A stretch of DNA of 64,000 bases. It comes from JANXLS01 sp038227045 (GTDB lineage: Bacteria > Planctomycetota > SZUA-567 > H5-PLA8). The notes beneath the pieces were generated by a model. It was not told the DNA's origin. It ran no database searches and saw only the letters and a list, made by a program, of their open reading frames with translations. Position numbers and translations under genes: made by a program. Location of the stretch: NCBI GenBank assembly GCA_038227045.1, contig JBBRQD010000003.1, forward strand, positions 1 to 64,000, given 5' to 3'. This document shows, piece by piece, positions 17,176 to 24,649 of this stretch; the first letter of the stretch is position 1; each line of letters starts with the position of its first letter.

Positions 17176-17489
17176 TATGCATCTCCTGAACGGCTACGTT
17201 ATAGTGACGACTGCCTTGTATTCAGATTACGTTCGTATATTGAAAATCCAATAAACATTTGGATTGCCCGGCACGCTGGGACAAAGACGGGTGCGATTGA
17301 ATTGAAGCGGGCCAGCCGGTTGCGTGCCCCCGCACCCGGAGCATCAGGCCTTATTTTTTGCGGCGGAGAGAGATTCACGATTCGCAACAAAACAGGCGAA
17401 CATATCCGGCCGAACTGCTCGGCGTGGACTTGTTCGATAGCCTGGCTGTTAACCATAATATATTGCAATGGCAACAACTTCTACGCGAT
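17176..17489. other. Intergenic region, 314 bp, nothing recognised
   Basis: Lies between two genes on the minus strand. No terminator for the FecR gene, riboswitch or coding frame could be supported. It must contain the promoter of the PKD gene. Confidence 0.6.
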
Positions 17490-18728
17490 TTAATGGCTTA
17501 CCGGCGGCTGGTTCTGGGTAATGCCGCGAAAATCAGGAGTATTCGCGGGCGGAGCGCCAACCGGCACGACATGCGTAATAGGAGCACCGGCCACGCCGCC
17601 CTTGGGTGTAACTACCAGCGTTTGCGTGGCACCGCCGGCAGCGTTGGGATTGAACGTGAACGTCGCCGTACTGCCGTCTTTGGCGGCCTTCGTGGTCGTG
17701 AACGTTATGATTCCGGTGGTAGGATCGTACGTGGCGGTTCCGGTGTACGAATTCTTACCCACCTTCACTGTTGATTTGCTGGAGACGTTCCTAACGAACT
17801 TACCCGTGAAGGTGTCTCCATTAAAAGTTTGTTTCACAGCGATGCCCTTGCTGCTTTCCGACCAGGATTCGCTGAATTTGGTGGTAGCGTTCTTGGTCGA
17901 CCAGGCGTCTTTCGTTACAATACCACCTAAAGTGGTAAGCGAACCCTTTGTAATTGAACCATCCGGGTTGTGGATCGTGGATTTAAACGACACCGAACCG
18001 CCTTTGCCAACCTTAACGGTTGTTTCCGAAATAGCACTCTTCTTCAAGGTTGCAAGCTGATCTTTTGTTAAGTTGCCCGTGCTGAACGTTACCTGAGTTC
18101 CGCTGACGCCGACCACGGGCGTGTTGGCCGTCAAAAGGGCGAGGGTACCGGAGGTGAGGTTAACTTGGTTGGAGCCATTGGGTGTCAGCGTCACGGAACC
18201 GGCAAGCACGCCAACTTTGGTCACGTAATTACCGGGGGTGCCCGTCACAAATATGTCGAGCGAAGTGGGTTTTGGAGCCTTTGCACGTGCGATCGAGGTG
18301 TGCTTGGTGCCGAAGCCGATGGAAAGGCTTTCTGCATCCATCGAGCGCGTTTCGACACTGACGTGTCCGATGTTCACCGTCACTGGTATGCCCATGCCTG
18401 ATGTCTCTATGTCCACTGCTGATTCTTCGATCGTCAATTTGCTGGACTCATGCAATTGAACCGTGCTGTTGTTCAAAAATGCGACAAGAATGCCGCCGCC
18501 CGCGGGAGTCGACACAACGTCGCCCGGATACACTTCCATGCCCTCGAACGCCGGATACGTGGTGCCATCGCGGACGAAGGATGCGTGACTTTCAGGTGTT
18601 TCAGCTTCTACGTCAATGGGGAGAGTATCGATCAAATAAGCGACGGGCTGGATAGGCTTTTCGCTTCCGAATACGGTCAACGCGAGCGACGCCAGCAGTG
18701 CAAGTCCACACAATTTCAATATAGCCAT
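17490..18728 (-). CDS. Secreted FecR-domain protein
   Basis: A 412-residue protein with a signal peptide (MAILKLCGLALLASLALTVF). Residues about 45-145 form a FecR-type beta domain (GMEVYPGDVVSTPAGGGILV, STVQLHESSKLTIEE), a fold also seen outside iron signalling in envelope proteins of PVC bacteria. The rest is Thr/Ser/Gly-rich with short beta-strand repeats (KGGSVSFKSTIHNPDGS, YTGTATYDPTTGIITFTT). It has no membrane span after the signal peptide, unlike true anti-sigma FecR, so it is probably extracytoplasmic and not a sigma regulator. GGAG lies nine bases before the ATG. Confidence 0.75.
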   Translation of the reverse strand: MAILKLCGLALLASLALTVFGSEKPIQPVAYLIDTLPIDVEAETPESHASFVRDGTTYPAFEGMEVYPGDVVSTPAGGGILVAFLNNSTVQLHESSKLTIEESAVDIETSGMGIPVTVNIGHVSVETRSMDAESLSIGFGTKHTSIARAKAPKPTSLDIFVTGTPGNYVTKVGVLAGSVTLTPNGSNQVNLTSGTLALLTANTPVVGVSGTQVTFSTGNLTKDQLATLKKSAISETTVKVGKGGSVSFKSTIHNPDGSITKGSLTTLGGIVTKDAWSTKNATTKFSESWSESSKGIAVKQTFNGDTFTGKFVRNVSSKSTVKVGKNSYTGTATYDPTTGIITFTTTKAAKDGSTATFTFNPNAAGGATQTLVVTPKGGVAGAPITHVVPVGAPPANTPDFRGITQNQPPVSH

Positions 18729-18850
18729 GATGATGACTCCGGATTTTTAGATGCGAATACGAGTCTTCCAACTCGGCATTTCGCCCATAAACACATTTTT
18801 TACTACCGATTTCACATTGCGCAATCGCTTTTTGCCGGATTTCCAGTGGT

Positions 18851-18910
18851 TTGTGGTGCAGGCTTCAAGCCTGCATAGCTTGAATTGCAGGCTGGAAGCC
18901 TGCACTACAA
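18851..18910. repeat. Inverted repeat, TTGTGGTGC family (copy 1)
   Basis: Left arm 18851-18875 (TTGTGGTGCAGGCTTCAAGC...) pairs with 18886-18910 with two mismatches over 25 bases. Each arm also contains its own small GCAGGC/GCCTGC hairpin. Related copies are at 19746, 52915 and 59412. Confidence 0.85.
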
Positions 18911-19012
18911 TCAGACCAAAACATCTGATCTGCCTTTTTTTATTGTTTTCGCGGCATGAAAAGTGTACAAAATAATGGAATATATCTTCGAATTTTCAAA
19001 ACTGGGGGAGTC

Positions 19013-19735
19013 ATGTCGCTAAAAAACGTGGGCTTTTGCGCATTTTCGGTGCTCGTTACGGCGGTCGCGATGCACGCGGCGGACGACCCGGTCTTCGATA
19101 TTCCGAAATTGGCCGATGTCAAAATCGACGGCAAGGCCGACGATTGGGGAGACAAAGGGTTTCACGTGGAATCGATGTGCGACGTGACCGGCAAGATCCT
19201 CCCGCCGGAGAATTTCAGCGCCTCCTTTAAGATCGGCTGGGACGAACGCGGTCTCCTGGTCATCGTCACGGTCGTCGACGACGTTCCGTTCGAACCCGCG
19301 GAAAAACCGGAAGAACTTTGGAAAGGCGACTCCATCGAATTCTTCGTGGCCACGCAACGCGGTTCCGATCAGAGCTACCAGGTGGTGGTTGCGCCGGGGC
19401 GCGATCCGAAACATCCCGAACTGCGCAGCAACATCAGCGATTACCGCAAAGGCACCGAGAAAAAAGAAAAGCTCAGCATCGAAGCGGTGCGAACGGTGAA
19501 CGACAAAGGCTACGTGATTGAAGCCCTGCTGCCGTGGAAGAATCTCAAAATCGAGCCCAAAGACGGCGCCACAGTGGCGTTTCAATTATACGCCAACGAT
19601 TCGGACAAAGAGAACGACCGCTATCAGGCGCTCTGGTATCCGAAGCCCGACGCGCACAACGATACCAACAACACGTACACGCTGCGGCTCTCCGACACGA
19701 AAACGTCGCCGCCGGTGCATGCCGAGAAGAAGTAA
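19013..19735 (+). CDS. Secreted CBM9-like (DOMON-type) carbohydrate-binding protein
   Basis: A 240-residue protein with a signal peptide (SLKNVGFCAFSVLVTAVAMHA) and a single beta-sandwich resembling family 9 carbohydrate-binding modules: DVKIDGKADDWGDKG near residue 35, KIGWDERGLLVIVTVVDD near residue 70, ELWKGDSIEFFV near residue 100 and IEALLPWKNLKIEP near residue 175. Such modules bind sugars or act as haem/sugar redox domains. The ATG at 19013 is used because GGGGGAG lies just upstream; an earlier start at 18956 lacks this. The gene is bracketed by two copies of the TTGTGGTGC inverted repeat. Confidence 0.8.
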   Translation: MSLKNVGFCAFSVLVTAVAMHAADDPVFDIPKLADVKIDGKADDWGDKGFHVESMCDVTGKILPPENFSASFKIGWDERGLLVIVTVVDDVPFEPAEKPEELWKGDSIEFFVATQRGSDQSYQVVVAPGRDPKHPELRSNISDYRKGTEKKEKLSIEAVRTVNDKGYVIEALLPWKNLKIEPKDGATVAFQLYANDSDKENDRYQALWYPKPDAHNDTNNTYTLRLSDTKTSPPVHAEKK

Positions 19736-19745
19736 TTTGGTACGA

Positions 19746-19805
19746 TTGTGGTGCGGGCTTCCAGCCTGCATTCCCAAAATTGCAGGCTGGAAGCCCGCAC
19801 CACAA
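19746..19805. repeat. Perfect inverted repeat, TTGTGGTGC family (copy 2)
   Basis: The 25-base arms 19746-19770 and 19781-19805 are exact reverse complements (TTGTGGTGCGGGCTTCCAGC...), with a ten-base loop. It lies ten bases after the CBM9-like stop codon. There is no T-tract. Confidence 0.9.
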
Positions 19806-19865
19806 TTTGAATTCACAACACACGGCGGCAATAGTGCCGCCGCTCCCACCCTATTCTTTTAAAAA

Positions 19866-21023
19866 ATGGCAAAACGCGCAGCGTCTCCCTCGTCATCAAT
19901 CAGCCCCTCCGAATGGACGCCGGCGACCTTGCCGCGCGTCATCCTGATCGCCGGGCCTGAATCCGCATTGCGGGAGGAAGCGCTCGCCAAAATCAAGAAG
20001 GCGGCGTTCGGCGCGAACGGGCAGTCCGACGGCTGGGTCGTGCTCCATGGCCCGCAGAATCAGAACGAATCCGAAGCCTTGACGCCCGCCACCGTGCTCG
20101 ACGAGGTCTGCACGCGCTCGATGTTCGCCGCAGATGACGATCTCAAGGTCGTTGTCGTGCGCTCGGCGGATTTGGTGTTGAACGCGCACTACAAACTCTT
20201 CGAAGAAAATTTCGATGCCATCCCCGATGCCGCGTCGCTGGTCTTCGAATGTGTGTCGTTTGGAAAACTGAAATCCACCGGATTCTACAAAAAACTGTCC
20301 GCGCAAAACGCGGTCCTGGAATGCAACGCACTGGTCGGCGAATGGGGCGATTCACCGGCGCTCGAACAGGAAGTCGACAAACGCGCCCGCGCGTTGGGAT
20401 TGAAATTGACGCACGGCGCACTGCTCGCGCTGGTCGCCCGCAGCGCAAAAAGTCTTGCGGTCATTGAAGAAGAAGTAGCCAAACTGGCGCTCGCATTCCA
20501 ACCCGTTAAGGAAAATGGTATGGGCGAGACGCCCGTGTCACTTTCCTTGGTCGAAGTCACCGAGCACGACATCCTCGAATTGTGTTCGACAACCGGCACG
20601 GCCAGCGCGTTCGATTTTGCCAACGCACTGCTGGAAGGCAACGCGCGCGGCGCGCTCGAAACGCTCGGCACGCTCTTCGATCGCGGCATCGTCGATGCCA
20701 AGAAGCCGGGCAAACCCATCACGCAGGAAGGCTCGATCGTCATGGTCGTGCTCGGCGCGCTGACTTACAAACTGACCCAGTTGCAGGACGCCCGCACGGC
20801 CATCGACAACGGCAAGAGCGAATACGCGGTCTTCGGAGAATTGAAACTCTTCGGCAAACGCGCCGACGAAGCCCGCCAAGCGCTGCGCCGCCACACCGGA
20901 GACACCTTGCGCCGCGCGGTCGAAGCGCTCTTCACCTGCTTCCTCGATCTGCGCCGCGGCGGAGCAGAACCGCGCGCAATCATGGAACGCCTGGTTTTCA
21001 AAACGCTGGGCCGAGAAGCGTAA
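19866..21023 (+). CDS. holA: DNA polymerase III subunit delta
   Basis: Clamp-loader subunit that opens the beta sliding clamp. The 385-residue protein has the AAA+-like N-terminal fold (LPRVILIAGPESALREEALAKI, residues about 25-45, with a degenerate Walker A as is normal for delta), the DDDLKVVVVRSADLVL strand near residue 95, the helical lid (VIEEEVAKLAL) and a C-terminal helical collar domain. The extended N-terminal MAKRAASPSSSISPSEW is low complexity. No obvious ribosome site; the stop is followed at once by TTTCAGG-type repeats. Confidence 0.9.
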   Translation: MAKRAASPSSSISPSEWTPATLPRVILIAGPESALREEALAKIKKAAFGANGQSDGWVVLHGPQNQNESEALTPATVLDEVCTRSMFAADDDLKVVVVRSADLVLNAHYKLFEENFDAIPDAASLVFECVSFGKLKSTGFYKKLSAQNAVLECNALVGEWGDSPALEQEVDKRARALGLKLTHGALLALVARSAKSLAVIEEEVAKLALAFQPVKENGMGETPVSLSLVEVTEHDILELCSTTGTASAFDFANALLEGNARGALETLGTLFDRGIVDAKKPGKPITQEGSIVMVVLGALTYKLTQLQDARTAIDNGKSEYAVFGELKLFGKRADEARQALRRHTGDTLRRAVEALFTCFLDLRRGGAEPRAIMERLVFKTLGREA

Positions 21024-21025
21024 AG

Positions 21026-21052
21026 CAGGTTTCAGGTTCCAGGTTTCAAGTT
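21026..21052. repeat. TTTCAGG heptad repeat
   Basis: GCAGGTTTCAGGTTCCAGG followed by TTTCAAGT is a run of about four 7-base units just after the holA stop. The same text recurs at 40510-40555 and 62386-62447. Confidence 0.75.
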
Positions 21053-21152
21053 TGCCTCTGAAATGAATTCGGCGATTTCAACGCAATCGGCTATAATCCC
21101 AATTGTTCGGACGGGCACGTTGCCTTCTCAACCAAACTCTGGAACGAAACTC

Positions 21153-21515
21153 ATGAGCGACACAGCCACACCCACCACCCCCGCCGCGTCGCCCGACGCA
21201 AGCGGCAAAGCCACACTCGACGAAATGCGCGAGGCGATGAAAGAAATCTTCGATCCGGAGATTCCCATCAACATCGTCGATCTCGGCCTGATCTACAAAC
21301 TCGACGAAACGGACGGCAAAGTAGCCGTGGAAATGACGCTGACCAGCCCGCACTGTCCCGTCGGCGACCAGCTCAAAGCCAGCGTCAACGATGTCGTCAC
21401 CAAGCAGAAGGGCGTCACCGCAGTGAACGTGAATCTGGTCTTCGAACCGCCCTGGACCAAAGAAAAAATGACCTTCGAAGGCAAGCTTCAGGCATCGATG
21501 CTGGGAATAATGTAG
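21153..21515 (+). CDS. MIP18/DUF59 (SufT-type) iron-sulfur assembly protein
   Basis: A 120-residue cytosolic protein of the MIP18 family, which helps mature or carry Fe-S clusters. The family signature DPEIPINIVDLGLIYKL is at about residues 36-52 and the cysteine of TLTSPHCPVGDQL near residue 72 occupies the conserved metal-contact position. The N-terminal 25 residues are Ala/Thr-rich and vary in the family. ATG 21153 is chosen over a start 90 bases upstream because the upstream extension is not family-like. It may cooperate with a SufS-like desulfurase encoded at 55378. Confidence 0.9.
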   Translation: MSDTATPTTPAASPDASGKATLDEMREAMKEIFDPEIPINIVDLGLIYKLDETDGKVAVEMTLTSPHCPVGDQLKASVNDVVTKQKGVTAVNVNLVFEPPWTKEKMTFEGKLQASMLGIM

Positions 21516-21523
21516 AGCGAGTG

Positions 21524-21581
21524 GTTCGTAGTTCCGCCTTCAGGCGGTCTTTGGGAGCCGCCTGAAGGCGGAACTACGAAC
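21524..21581. repeat. Perfect inverted repeat, GTTCGTAGTTCC family (copy 1)
   Basis: Arms 21524-21547 (GTTCGTAGTTCCGCCTTCAG...) and 21558-21581 are exact reverse complements over 24 bases with a ten-base loop. The same arm recurs at 56539-56562. It follows the DUF59 stop by nine bases. Confidence 0.9.
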
Positions 21582-21617
21582 TTATCAAATTAGCGTTGCC
21601 GAACCACTAATTACCGA

Positions 21618-22403
21618 ATGATTACTCTAACCTCCGATTTCGGTTTATGTGACCCATTCGTCGGCGTGATGAAGGGTGTGATCTTATCGATCGCTCCGTC
21701 CGCGCCGATTGTGGATCTCTGCCACGGCGTGCCGCCACAGGACATTCTGGCTGGCGCGCTCACGCTGGAAGAAAGCACCGCCTATTTTCCCGCCGGGACT
21801 ATCCACATCGCCGTCGTCGATCCCGGCGTCGGCTCGGCCCGCGCAGCGGTGGCGCTGGAAACCGAACGCGCCATCTACGTCGGGCCGGACAACGGTATCT
21901 TCGATCTCGTGCTCAAAAAAGAACGCTTTAAGTGCGCGGTGAAGTTGGAGAATCCGCGCTACCAGTTACCGGTGGTGAGCCACACATTTCACGGCCGCGA
22001 CATATTCGCCCCGGCCGCCGCGCATCTGTTCAACGGCGCGCCACTGGACGATTTCGGTCCGCCGCTCGCCGAGTTGACGAAGCTGAAAATGCCCGCTCCA
22101 ATCGAGCACGGCGGGCGGTTGCAATTGCATATTCTGCGCGTGGACCACTTCGGAAACATCATCACCGATCTGAAACCCGCCGCCTACGCCGAGTGGAATC
22201 CCGGCAACGCCCCCGTCAAATTCGAATTCATGCACACCTGTTTCATCGGCAGCGTCCTGACCGCATTCGCGGGCGTCCCGGAAGGCGCCCCCGTCGCCTA
22301 TTTCGGAAGCGGCGGCTGGCTCGAAATCGCCATCCGCAACGGCCACGCCGCAGGCTATTTTAAAGTCGCCAGAGGCTTTTCCGTTCTGCTTGAGAAGCTG
22401 TGA
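21618..22403 (+). CDS. SAM hydroxide adenosyltransferase (DUF62 family)
   Basis: Cleaves S-adenosylmethionine to adenosine and methionine using hydroxide; it is the relative of fluorinase and chlorinase. The 261-residue protein is the standard length and shows LTSDFGLCDPFVGVMKGVI at residues 3-21 (with the catalytic Asp), VVDPGVGSARAAV near residue 70, YVGPDNGIFDLV near residue 90, TFHGRDIFAPAAAHL near residue 123 and DHFGNIITDL near residue 175. The ribosome site is poor. It converges on the ECF sigma gene, with a palindrome between them. Confidence 0.92.
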   Translation: MITLTSDFGLCDPFVGVMKGVILSIAPSAPIVDLCHGVPPQDILAGALTLEESTAYFPAGTIHIAVVDPGVGSARAAVALETERAIYVGPDNGIFDLVLKKERFKCAVKLENPRYQLPVVSHTFHGRDIFAPAAAHLFNGAPLDDFGPPLAELTKLKMPAPIEHGGRLQLHILRVDHFGNIITDLKPAAYAEWNPGNAPVKFEFMHTCFIGSVLTAFAGVPEGAPVAYFGSGGWLEIAIRNGHAAGYFKVARGFSVLLEKL

Positions 22404-22415
22404 AGAGTCGGGGTG

Positions 22416-22441
22416 GCACGGAGCAGTACCCTGCTCCGTGC
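22416..22441. repeat. Palindrome between converging genes
   Basis: GCACGGAGCA (22416-22425) and TGCTCCGTGC (22432-22441) form a perfect 10-bp stem with a six-base loop, between the ends of the DUF62 gene and the sigma-factor gene. It has no T-run but could weakly terminate both transcripts. Confidence 0.7.
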
Positions 22442-22469
22442 TGTAGGTCGCCGCTTTCAGAACATTCCG

Positions 22470-23957
22470 TTAGAAATTTTCGTTCGGATCTTTCGGCGGC
22501 TTCGGGGGTTTTACCGCTGATTCTTTAGGAGGCAGTTGCGGACCGGCTGCCTGTGCCTCCGTTCGCCAGAGAATCATATCCTTGGCATCATTCAACTTGC
22601 CCGTACCGTCCGTCGTTGCGCTCATGCTGAATGCAATCTTTCCGTCCTTTGTATCGAATTGAAACTTCTGGCCATTGAGTTGGATGACCTGCGATTTTAA
22701 CTGGTCGAGCAATCCCCTTGCATCCTTCATGGCTTCCGCTGTGGCTTGCTGCTCGTTCACAACGGCACCCTGTGCTCCGAGTGCTCTTTGCCTTGGCGCA
22801 ACTTCGGTGAAAGTCACCGCGCCCGCATTAGGAGCGCTTTCAAGTTTGTCGATCTTGCTCTTCAGTTGCGTGATTTCCTCATTGCGCGAACTTAAACTTG
22901 CTTTGAACGCCAGTGCGTCGCCGCGGGTTTCGGCGAGTTGCTGTTCGAGTACGCCCAGTTTCTGTTGAAGTTCCGAGACGTGTCCGGCTCGCTCCTGAAT
23001 GGCGCTCAAGTCGCGCGACACCGCATTGATGCGGTTGTGTTGCACCGCGGTGACAACTCCGAACATCAGAACAGCCGCAACGCCGATGACATACTTGGTC
23101 ATGATGACGATCCCTCCCGTTTTTGCCACGCCCGCCAAAAGCGGCGTCGCTGGATGATGCAGAAGCGCCTGCCACTGGGCAAGACGCTGAATGGTGAAAA
23201 GCTCCGAAACCGGCGCTGCGGCCACTGCGGCCGACGCACCCGAGACAACCGATCCATTTGCAAGGGCCATGGTCGCGGCAGTCGCCGCACTGGCTCCGCA
23301 CGCGCGGGCCGGAGCGGAAAGCGCGATCATCAACGTGCCGGCACTGATCGCCACGCCGCCAGCAACCAGCCGGTCGCGCAGCCGGGTCAATCCGCGTTCA
23401 ACGCGTTTGCGCGCGGCTATTTCGGAACAATCGAGCGCGCTACTCAACTCCGGGTACGACATCTCGCCAAAGAAATGCAGCGACACAGCGCTGCGCAAGA
23501 GTTCGGGCAAGCCCGCGATTTCGCCTCGAACCCGCTCCAGTTCCTCGGCATTGAGCACCGAATCGTGGACAGCAGGCGCTTCGCGATTTAGTGCAAGGCC
23601 CGCGAGATGTTCTTTCTGGCTGCGGCGCTGGCGCAGGCGAATCATGCCAAGCACGGTGCGATAGGCGATACACATAATCCATCCTCGTGCCGCCGCATCG
23701 GCCTCGCGTTGCGCGGTAGGTGATTTGAATTGGGCGGCGTGTTCGCGAATCTGCAGCAAGGTCTCCTGGCACACATCGTCGCACAGCGACGAATCGCCGG
23801 TGATGCGCTGAGCCATCCGCCAGATCGCCATGCCATGATGATGCACGATGGCGCTCCAAGCCTCGCCATCCCGCCCCCGCGCCAACCGCGCCAGAGCCTC
23901 AGCCGAGCCCATCGTCCCCGCCGCAACAGGCGCGGGTTCCGTAATCATTGCAGACAT
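22470..23957 (-). CDS. ECF sigma factor with membrane-anchored coiled-coil tail
   Basis: RNA polymerase sigma-70 factor of ECF type, 495 residues against about 180-200 for a plain one. Region 2 is at residues 35-105 (WRMAQRITGDSSLCDDVCQE) and region 4 at 145-200 (SYPELSSALDCSEIAARKRV). Beyond this lie a hydrophobic segment near 203-220, a second near 285-305 (TKYVIGVAAVLMFGVVTAV) and a coiled coil of about 70 residues (LSAIQERAGHVSELQQKLGV). A low-complexity proline/lysine end follows. Such fused sigma factors are typical of planctomycetes and relatives, where the tail may act as an internal anti-sigma or surface sensor. It is monocistronic. Confidence 0.9.
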   Translation of the reverse strand: MSAMITEPAPVAAGTMGSAEALARLARGRDGEAWSAIVHHHGMAIWRMAQRITGDSSLCDDVCQETLLQIREHAAQFKSPTAQREADAAARGWIMCIAYRTVLGMIRLRQRRSQKEHLAGLALNREAPAVHDSVLNAEELERVRGEIAGLPELLRSAVSLHFFGEMSYPELSSALDCSEIAARKRVERGLTRLRDRLVAGGVAISAGTLMIALSAPARACGASAATAATMALANGSVVSGASAAVAAAPVSELFTIQRLAQWQALLHHPATPLLAGVAKTGGIVIMTKYVIGVAAVLMFGVVTAVQHNRINAVSRDLSAIQERAGHVSELQQKLGVLEQQLAETRGDALAFKASLSSRNEEITQLKSKIDKLESAPNAGAVTFTEVAPRQRALGAQGAVVNEQQATAEAMKDARGLLDQLKSQVIQLNGQKFQFDTKDGKIAFSMSATTDGTGKLNDAKDMILWRTEAQAAGPQLPPKESAVKPPKPPKDPNENF

Positions 23958-24459
23958 TGTGTTCTCTCGCTTTCCAATAGTTTAATTGCAGGAGAGACGT
24001 GTCTTGCGACAAGAATTTTCGAAAATTCACGAAAAGTTGGATTCGCAGCCAAGAGCTATTTGTGCAATCGTTCCTCGTTGCATTAATTGCACATCCTGTC
24101 ATTGTTCCGATAAACGCCAATAGAAATTAGAAAACAATTTCCGTTACAAAAATTGCACGACGTGCACAAATCATCCAGAAAATCAATATAATATATCAAA
24201 CATAAAGCCCCAAACATCGCCATAAGTTAGACGCCTAGGTACCCTACTTTACTCCAAAAATAAGAAAAAATAAATATCGAAATTAGGAACCGGCAGGCCA
24301 ATAATCTAATGTGCACACTTGAAGCGTGATTGTACAACCGTAATATAATGAATGGGTACCGCACCTGTTGCCCAATCGTTTGATTTTTTTACCCGAATAA
24401 CAGCATTGACAAAATATCATTGTGCGTTAACCTCCGCTACTTCATTTTTAAAATCACGG
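23958..24459. other. AT-rich gene-free stretch upstream of the sigma gene
   Basis: About 500 bases of much lower GC than the neighbours with no coding frame. It contains a perfect 16-base palindrome GAATTTTCGAAAATTC at 24013-24028, about 56 bases upstream of the sigma start, a second palindrome around TTGCACGACGTGCAC near 24150-24170, and TATAAT-like runs near 24190. It must hold divergent promoters for the sigma factor and the surface protein. A TTGACA at about 24408 could be a -35 box but has no good -10. Confidence 0.5.
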
Positions 24460-24625
24460 TTATTGGCCCGCGCGTTTCTAAAGCGTCATTCTCGCTTGCG
24501 CCGGGCAAGTTGAACGAGGCGGTCGAGCAAAGGCGTATTGGGAAGATACGCCGTGCGAGACCAACGAAGTTCAACGCCGCCCGCCGCAAGCGAGAATGAT
24601 GCTTTAGAAATGCGCGGGTCAATAA
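24460..24625. repeat. Giant imperfect hairpin, 166 bp
   Basis: The two halves (24460-24540 and 24545-24625) fold back on each other along almost their whole length. In the outer 41 bases, starting TTATTGGCCCGCGCG on the left, only three positions differ, and all three become G-U pairs in plus-strand RNA. The inner part pairs with interruptions. It lies 12 bases before the ribosome site of the following gene. It has the look of a MITE or a structured 5' leader. Confidence 0.85.
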
Positions 24626-24649
24626 GTACACTTTTTGGAGGGATATTGG

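Noticed and set aside
17490..18728. FecR-type anti-sigma regulator
   Set aside because: There is no cytoplasmic N-terminal domain, no adjacent sigma gene and no TonB-receptor gene, so the FecR domain is structural here.
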